Shown here: positions 59,550-64,000 of the stretch, piece by piece
Layout of the letters: the number at the start of each line of letters is the position of its first letter
Position numbering within the stretch: position 1 is the stretch's first letter
NCBI GenBank assembly: GCA_963728765.1
Contig: CAVSKX010000001.1
Location: 310,001 to 374,000 of the forward strand
Origin: AC-32 sp963728765
Lineage (GTDB): Bacteria > Actinomycetota > Thermoleophilia > Gaiellales > Gaiellaceae
Length of the DNA: 64,000 nt
Direction: 5' to 3'
Notes under the pieces: model-generated
Databases searched by the model: none
The model's input: only the letters and a program-made list of their open reading frames with translations
What the model was told of the DNA's origin: nothing
Program-made: the position numbers and the translations under genes

Positions 59550-60428
59550 ATGGCTTCGATTGCCGTCGACCGCACGACAACACCGAGGATCGGGGCGATA
59601 CACGGGCTGAGGCGCGTCGGCCTGGTCGTGGCCGGAATCGCGGTCTTCTGGGCGCTCTGGGAGGGCTACCGCTGGTTCGGCGAGACGGCCGGGATCACCT
59701 GGCCGTTCCCGGTCAACGCGACCAACATGCCGCACATCCACGACATGCTGAGCGCGCTCACCGAGCCGCTTCAGCCGGGCGGGCCGCCGCTGATCCAGCT
59801 GGAGTGGCACTGGGCGCTGTTCACGATGAAGGAGGCATTCCTCGGCTTCGTGATCGGCGGGCTCGTCGGCTTCGGACTCGCCGTGCTGCTCGCGCACTCG
59901 GTGCTTCTGCGGCGAGGCCTGCTGCCGTACATCGTCGTCTCGCAGACTGTTCCGATCCTCGCGGTCGCGCCGATGGTGGTCGTCGGCCTGGGGACGAAGG
60001 GCGTGACGCCGTGGGTCTCGGTTTCCGTGATCGCCGCGTACCTCACATTCTTCCCCGTCGCGATGAACACGCTGCGCGGGCTGCTCTCGCCCAAGCCACG
60101 TGACCTCGAGCTGATGCGCTCCTATGCCGCCGACCGCCGCAGCGTGCTCTGGAAGCTGCGCATGCCCGCCTCGCTGCCGTTCGTCTTCTCCGCGCTGAAG
60201 ATCTCGGCGACCGCCAGCGTGATCGGCGCGATCATCGGCGAGACGCCGGCCTCGATCCAGGACGGCCTCGGCGGAGCGATCGTCAACTTCAACCAGTACT
60301 ACGCGACCGGGCCCGAGCGGCTCTGGGCGACGAACATCATCTGCGCCGCGCTCGGCTTCGCGTTCTTCGGCGCCGTCGTCCTGGTCGAGCACTTGGTGCT
60401 GCGCCGCGCTCCGGAGCGCGTCGTATGA
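59550..60428 (+). CDS. NMT1/ThiX-type ABC permease
   Basis: This 292-aa permease has six TM segments, with the inner-membrane motif ELMRSYAADRRSVLWKLRMPASLPFVFSALKIS near residue 190 and TVPILAVAPMVVVGLG near residue 130. It belongs to the nitrate/taurine/thiamin-precursor (BPD_transp_1) group. It is paralogous to the permease at 61222, so the transporter probably uses two different permeases as a heterodimer. Its stop overlaps the ATPase start (ATGA). Confidence 0.9.
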   Translation: MASIAVDRTTTPRIGAIHGLRRVGLVVAGIAVFWALWEGYRWFGETAGITWPFPVNATNMPHIHDMLSALTEPLQPGGPPLIQLEWHWALFTMKEAFLGFVIGGLVGFGLAVLLAHSVLLRRGLLPYIVVSQTVPILAVAPMVVVGLGTKGVTPWVSVSVIAAYLTFFPVAMNTLRGLLSPKPRDLELMRSYAADRRSVLWKLRMPASLPFVFSALKISATASVIGAIIGETPASIQDGLGGAIVNFNQYYATGPERLWATNIICAALGFAFFGAVVLVEHLVLRRAPERVV

Positions 60429-61225
60429 GCGACCGTCCCGCAGTCTCGATTCAGGGTGTCTCGAAGCGCTTCAAGGCCGGCGTGACCGCGCTCAGCGGGA
60501 TCGACCTCGACGTGCGGCCGCAGGAGCTCATCTCGATGATCGGCCCCTCCGGCTGCGGCAAGTCGACGCTGCTGCGGATCATCGGCGACCTGATCGACCC
60601 CTCCGACGGCGTCGTCGAGGTCAACGGCAAGCCGTCCTCGCAGGCGCGGCGCGACCACGACTACGGAATCGTCTTCCAGGAGGCGGTGCTCTACGACTGG
60701 CGCACCGTGGCCAAGAACATCGCGCTGCCGCTGGAGCTGCTGCGCTGGAGCCGCGAGAAGCGGACGCAGCGAGTGAATGAGCTGCTCAGGCTCGTCGAGC
60801 TCGAAGGGTTCGAGGACCGCCGCCCCTGGGAGCTGTCGGGCGGCATGCAGCAGCGGGTCGCGATCGCCAGAGCCCTATCGTTCGACCCGGCGTTGCTGCT
60901 GATGGACGAGCCGTTCGGCGCACTCGACGAGATGACGCGCGAGCGCCTGAACATGGAGCTGCTGCGGATCTGGGAGGCCAGCGGTTCGACGATCGTCTTC
61001 GTCACGCACTCGATCGCCGAGGCCGTGTTCCTCTCGATGCGTGTGGTCGTAATGTCGCCGCGGCCCGGACAGATCGCGGACATCGTCGACGTCGACCTGC
61101 CCTATCCGCGCACCGCGGAGACACGCGAGGAGCCGCGCTTCTTCGAGCTCGTGACGGGAGTGCGCGAGCGCCTCGCCGGGCGCGGCGCGCAGGTCGAGCC
61201 CGAGCTGCTGGAGGACGCGACGTGA
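60425..61225 (+). CDS. NitT/TauT-type ABC transporter ATPase
   Basis: This 266-aa ATPase has Walker A GPSGCGKST near residue 40, then YGIVFQEAVLYDWRTVAKNI. The signature LSGGMQQRVAIARAL, Walker B LLMDEPFGALDEMTRERL and the H-loop FVTHSIAEAVFLS follow. The LSGGMQQR/DEPFGALD pair is the ThiZ/SsuB/TauB type. It is coupled by overlaps to both permeases. Confidence 0.93.
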   Translation: MSDRPAVSIQGVSKRFKAGVTALSGIDLDVRPQELISMIGPSGCGKSTLLRIIGDLIDPSDGVVEVNGKPSSQARRDHDYGIVFQEAVLYDWRTVAKNIALPLELLRWSREKRTQRVNELLRLVELEGFEDRRPWELSGGMQQRVAIARALSFDPALLLMDEPFGALDEMTRERLNMELLRIWEASGSTIVFVTHSIAEAVFLSMRVVVMSPRPGQIADIVDVDLPYPRTAETREEPRFFELVTGVRERLAGRGAQVEPELLEDAT

Positions 61226-62013
61226 CCGTTGCCGTTCGCCAGCGGGTCGTCGACTGGGGCCCGCCGCTCGTCGTCTTCGCGCTCGGGATCCTCGCCTGGC
61301 AGTTCCTGGTCGTGGCCTTCAACGTGCAGGAGTTCCTGCTGCCGAAGCCGACCGAGATTGCGCAGACGCTCTGGGACGAGCGCAGCTCGCTGTGGCACGC
61401 CGGGATCTACACGTTCAAGGAGGCGCTCGGCGGCTTCGCGATCGGCTCGAGCCTCGGGATCCTCGTCGCGCTCGTGTTCGCGGCCTTCCGACCGGTCGGG
61501 ACCGCGTTCATGCCCTTTGCGGTCGCGGCCAACGCGGTGCCGATCATCGCCTTTGCGCCGATCATGAACAACTGGTTCGGGCTGCTGAACCCGTTCTCGA
61601 AGATGGCGATCGCGGCAGTCCTCTGCTTCTTCCCGGTGCAGATCAACATGCTCCGCGGCCTGAGCTCGGTCGACCCGCGCGCGATCGAGCTGATGCGCTC
61701 CTACGCCGCCGGCCAGACCTCGACCTTTCGCCACGTGCGCATCCCGGCCTCGCTGCCGCACCTCTTTGCCGGCCTGAAGATCGCGAGCGTGCTCTCCATG
61801 ATCGGCGCGATCGTCGGGGAGTACTTCGGCGGGCCCACGACGGCGCTCGGCGTGACGATCCTCAACGCTTCGGCCTACACGAACTTCTCGCTCGCGTGGG
61901 CCGGGATCGTGCTGGCCAGCGCGTTCGGCATCCTCTTCTACGGCGCAGTCGCTCTCGCGGAGCGGCTGACCATCCCGTGGGACCCCTCGCGCCGGGCCTT
62001 CCAAGGGGAGTGA
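61222..62013 (+). CDS. Second NMT1/ThiX-type ABC permease
   Basis: This 263-aa permease has six TMs with AIELMRSYAAGQTSTFRHVRIPASLPHLFAGLKIA near residue 150 and ANAVPIIAFAPIMNNWFGLL near residue 105. The GTG at 61222 overlaps the ATPase stop (GTGA). It is related to the 59550 permease; having two permeases supports a heterodimeric transporter. The binding-protein gene follows 56 nt later with its own RBS. Confidence 0.9.
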   Translation: MTVAVRQRVVDWGPPLVVFALGILAWQFLVVAFNVQEFLLPKPTEIAQTLWDERSSLWHAGIYTFKEALGGFAIGSSLGILVALVFAAFRPVGTAFMPFAVAANAVPIIAFAPIMNNWFGLLNPFSKMAIAAVLCFFPVQINMLRGLSSVDPRAIELMRSYAAGQTSTFRHVRIPASLPHLFAGLKIASVLSMIGAIVGEYFGGPTTALGVTILNASAYTNFSLAWAGIVLASAFGILFYGAVALAERLTIPWDPSRRAFQGE

Positions 62014-62069
62014 AAGCGGGTCAGAATGGCGCGGACCGGATCGGGTCATCGGACACGAAGGGAGAACGG

Positions 62070-63194
62070 ATGAGTCGCAGGTTCCTGCTCGGAGCGCTGG
62101 TGATGCTCATGAGCGTGCTCGTCGCCGGCTGCGGCGGCGGTGGCAGCAAGTCCTCCGAGGGGGAGACCGGGGGCGGAGGCGCCAAGAAGAAGGTGACCCT
62201 GCAGCTGAAGTGGGTCACGCAGGCGCAGTTCGCCGGGTACTACGCCGCGAAGGCCAAGGGGTACTACGACGAGGAGGGCCTCGACGTCAACATCAAGGTC
62301 GGCGGCCCGAGCATCACGCCCGAGCAGGTCGTGCTCGGCAAGCAGGCGGAGTTCGGCCTCGACTGGCTCCCGAGCCTCCTCGCCGCCCGCGACCAGGGCC
62401 AGGACCTGGTGAACATCGCGCAGGTCTTCGGCAAGAGCGGCATGACAGAGCTGACCTGGAAAGACTCCGGCATCACGACCATCCCGCAGATGCGCGGCAA
62501 GAAGGTGGGCGTCTGGTGCTGCGGGAACGAGAACGAGCTCTACGCCGCGTTCAACAAGAACGGCATGAATCCGAAGTCGGACGTCACGATCGTCAACCAG
62601 CCGTTCGACATGACCCTGTTCCTGAACAAGCAGGTCGACGCAGCCGCAGCGATGACCTACAACGAGCTCGCCCAGGTACTCGAGGCGAAGAACCCGGCGA
62701 CGGGCAAGCTCTACAAGCCCAGTGACCTCAACATCATCTCGATGGAGAGCGTCGGCACGGGCATGCTGGAGGACGGCGTCTTCGTCCGGGGCGACTGGAT
62801 CGCGGACAAGGACAACCAGGAGACGGCCAAGAAGTTCCTCGCCGCGAGCTTCAAGGGCTGGGTCTACTGCCGCGACCACGTCAACGAGTGCACGCAGATC
62901 GTGCTCAACAACGGCCCGACCCTCGGCAAGGGCCACCAGACGTGGCAGATGAACGAGATCAACGCGCTCATCTGGCCGGCGACGAAGGGCATCGGCGTGA
63001 TGGACAAGGCCGCCTACGACCGCACCGCGAAGATCGCACAGGACTTCAAGGTGATCAAGAAGGCACCGAGCCCCGACGCCTACCGCACCGACCTCGCGCA
63101 GGACGCGGTCGACGAGATCTCGGCGGAGGGCGTGGACGTGAATGGCGACGGCTACAAGAAGGTGACCGTGAAGGTCACGCCCAAGGGCGCCTGA
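62070..63194 (+). CDS. NMT1/THI5-type substrate-binding lipoprotein (ThiY-like)
   Basis: This 374-aa exported protein has a lipoprotein signal (VMLMSVLVAGCGGG, Cys near residue 21). The NMT1 fold follows: VTLQLKWVTQAQFAGYYAAKAKGYYDEEGLDVNI, then GVWCCGNENELYAAFNKNG. LKWVTQAQFAGYYAA matches binding proteins for thiamin pyrimidine precursors and related ureides. The CC pair near residue 150 recalls the CCCFC motif of pyrimidine-binding THI5-like proteins, although it is shortened here. Given the dihydropyrimidinase next door, a pyrimidine or hydantoin ligand is likely. RBS GGGAG is present. Confidence 0.9.
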   Translation: MSRRFLLGALVMLMSVLVAGCGGGGSKSSEGETGGGGAKKKVTLQLKWVTQAQFAGYYAAKAKGYYDEEGLDVNIKVGGPSITPEQVVLGKQAEFGLDWLPSLLAARDQGQDLVNIAQVFGKSGMTELTWKDSGITTIPQMRGKKVGVWCCGNENELYAAFNKNGMNPKSDVTIVNQPFDMTLFLNKQVDAAAAMTYNELAQVLEAKNPATGKLYKPSDLNIISMESVGTGMLEDGVFVRGDWIADKDNQETAKKFLAASFKGWVYCRDHVNECTQIVLNNGPTLGKGHQTWQMNEINALIWPATKGIGVMDKAAYDRTAKIAQDFKVIKKAPSPDAYRTDLAQDAVDEISAEGVDVNGDGYKKVTVKVTPKGA

Positions 63195-63214
63195 GGTCGA
63201 CCGGCAACCGGATC

Positions 63215-63249
63215 ACGAGGCCTCCCCTTTCCGGGAGGCCTCGTTTCTT
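63215..63249 (+). terminator. Intrinsic terminator after the ureide transporter
   Basis: ACGAGGCCTCCC and GGGAGGCCTCGT form a perfect 12-bp stem around CTTTCC, followed by TTCTT. It lies 21 nt after the binding-protein stop and separates that operon from the dihydropyrimidinase, which has its own RBS. Confidence 0.88.
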
Positions 63250-63285
63250 CTACGCTCGGCGCGAGCGCGAGACCAGGAGGGCCCG

Positions 63286-64000
63286 ATGTCAGTACTGATC
63301 AAGGGCGGCCGGATCATCACCGCCGCCGACGACTACGTCGCGGACATTTACGTCGAGGACGAGACGGTCACGCTGATCGGCGAGTCGCTCGACATGAGCG
63401 CCGACAAGGTGATCGACGCCAGCGGCAAGTACGTGCTGCCGGGGCTCGTCGACCCGCACACGCACCTGGACATGCCGTTCGGCGGCACGGTCACCATCGA
63501 CGACGTCGAGTCCGGCCAGACCGCGGCGGCGTTCGGCGGGACGACCTGCCACGTCGACTTCATCATCCAGCCGCGGGGGTCGAGCTTCGCCGACGCGATC
63601 GCCGAGTGGCGCTCGAAGGCCACGGGCAAGCAGGTGATCGACATGGGCTACCACATGGCAGTCACCGACCTCGAGGAGGGCGGCACGCTCGAGGAGCTCG
63701 CCTCGCTGCCCGACGAGGGAATCACCTCCTACAAGCTCTTCATGGCCTACAAGGGCGCGCTGATGGTCGACGACGAGACGCTCTTCCGCACGATGGAGGT
63801 CGCCTCCGAGACCGGCGCACTGGTGATGGTGCACGCCGAGAACGGCGACGTGATCGACGTCCTCGTGCGGCAGGCGCTCGAGGCCGGCAACACCGACCCG
63901 ATCTACCACGCGCTCACGCGGCCGCCCGAGGCGGAGGGCGAGGCGACGAACCGGGCGATCCAGCTCGCGCATCTCGCCGGCGCGCCGCTCTACGTCGTCC
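63286..64000 (+). CDS. Dihydropyrimidinase/hydantoinase (5' part, continues past window)
   Basis: The first 238 codons of a cyclic-amidohydrolase are visible. The metal motif DPHTHLDMPFGG is near residue 57, the carboxylated Lys is in SYKLFMAYKG near residue 149, and the His of MVHAENGDVI is near residue 181. This is the D-hydantoinase/dihydropyrimidinase signature. It opens dihydrouracil or hydantoin rings to N-carbamoyl amino acids, which the M20 hydrolase at 58262 could then cleave. RBS AGGAGGG precedes ATG 63286. The 3' half lies beyond the window, so completeness is unknown. Confidence 0.92.
   Translation, partial: MSVLIKGGRIITAADDYVADIYVEDETVTLIGESLDMSADKVIDASGKYVLPGLVDPHTHLDMPFGGTVTIDDVESGQTAAAFGGTTCHVDFIIQPRGSSFADAIAEWRSKATGKQVIDMGYHMAVTDLEEGGTLEELASLPDEGITSYKLFMAYKGALMVDDETLFRTMEVASETGALVMVHAENGDVIDVLVRQALEAGNTDPIYHALTRPPEAEGEATNRAIQLAHLAGAPLYVV

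Noticed and set aside
62070..63194. TPP riboswitch upstream of the ThiY-like gene
   Set aside because: The 56-nt gap after the permease is too short and shows no CTGAGA-type motif; the neighbours point to ureides rather than thiamin.
1..64000. CRISPR array, tRNA, rRNA or prophage
   Set aside because: No regularly spaced repeats, no TPsiC-like GGTTCGA-containing cloverleaf, and no phage structural genes or integrase were found.

Overview
The window is high-GC (roughly 70% by eye), densely packed bacterial DNA. Third positions are strongly G/C, and GTG starts and 4-base GTGA/ATGA gene overlaps are frequent. A DEDDh exonuclease-UvrC fusion, F420-type oxidoreductase families, a TCGAAC-N4-GTTCGA LexA-type box and many starts without a Shine-Dalgarno sequence all point to an actinobacterium. 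The gene mix suggests a Thermoleophilia-like soil lineage; that placement is an inference. No rRNA, tRNA, CRISPR array or prophage was seen.

Layout. 1-2936: leftward disaccharide phosphorylase (GH65, cut by the window edge) and beta-phosphoglucomutase. 3126-5509: a methyltransferase and a secreted PhoD phosphatase. 5506-8367: an SOS-type operon (DEDDh/GIY-YIG/UVR fusion, then DNA polymerase IV) behind a perfect LexA palindrome. 9218-11736: a sulfur-handling operon (OsmC, SQR-like flavoprotein, DsrC, DsrE-like). 11733-22577: an accessory, decaying zone. Intact small genes (cupin-TPR paralogs, a trio of F420-type families, ArsR/AHSA1, methyltransferases, an S51 peptidase) alternate with gene fragments (amidase, NUDIX, epimerase, VOC, MBL-like, ECF sigma, lipocalin-like). 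22921-24103: a frameshifted IS110 transposase with a long upstream hairpin that could be its bridge RNA.

24599-31672: class-III aminotransferase and MFS exporter, divergent from P1 peptidase, saccharopine-dehydrogenase-like enzyme, membrane cyclase and LysR regulator. 31809-35646: MMPL transporter, beta-propeller protein and a small M14 carboxypeptidase. 35670-38501: an unusual redox module made of a MauE-MauD fusion, a Tat-exported Cys-rich protein and a CcdA-like/beta-propeller fusion. The expected SPC cysteine of the last is an in-frame TGA followed by a SECIS-like hairpin, so it may be a selenoprotein. 38517-40172: sulfite-oxidase-like Moco enzyme, flavin reductase, zinc-ribbon protein and a 32-aa membrane peptide. 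40169-45753: ABC1/UbiB kinase, universal stress protein, and a giant cyclase-ATPase-LuxR regulator that probably starts at CTG.

45867-54789: metallophosphoesterase, a MacB/FtsX-type ABC pair, an HDO-fold protein, a DUF4389 protein, and a polar amino-acid ABC importer. 56016-64000: a probable cyclic-ureide/pyrimidine scavenging cluster. It holds an LLM oxidoreductase, an M20 carbamoylase-type hydrolase, a ThiY/NMT1-type ABC importer and the start of a dihydropyrimidinase. Import, ring opening and N-carbamoyl hydrolysis would form one route. Two copies of a MITE-like repeat lie at 8381-8459 and 57113-57275.
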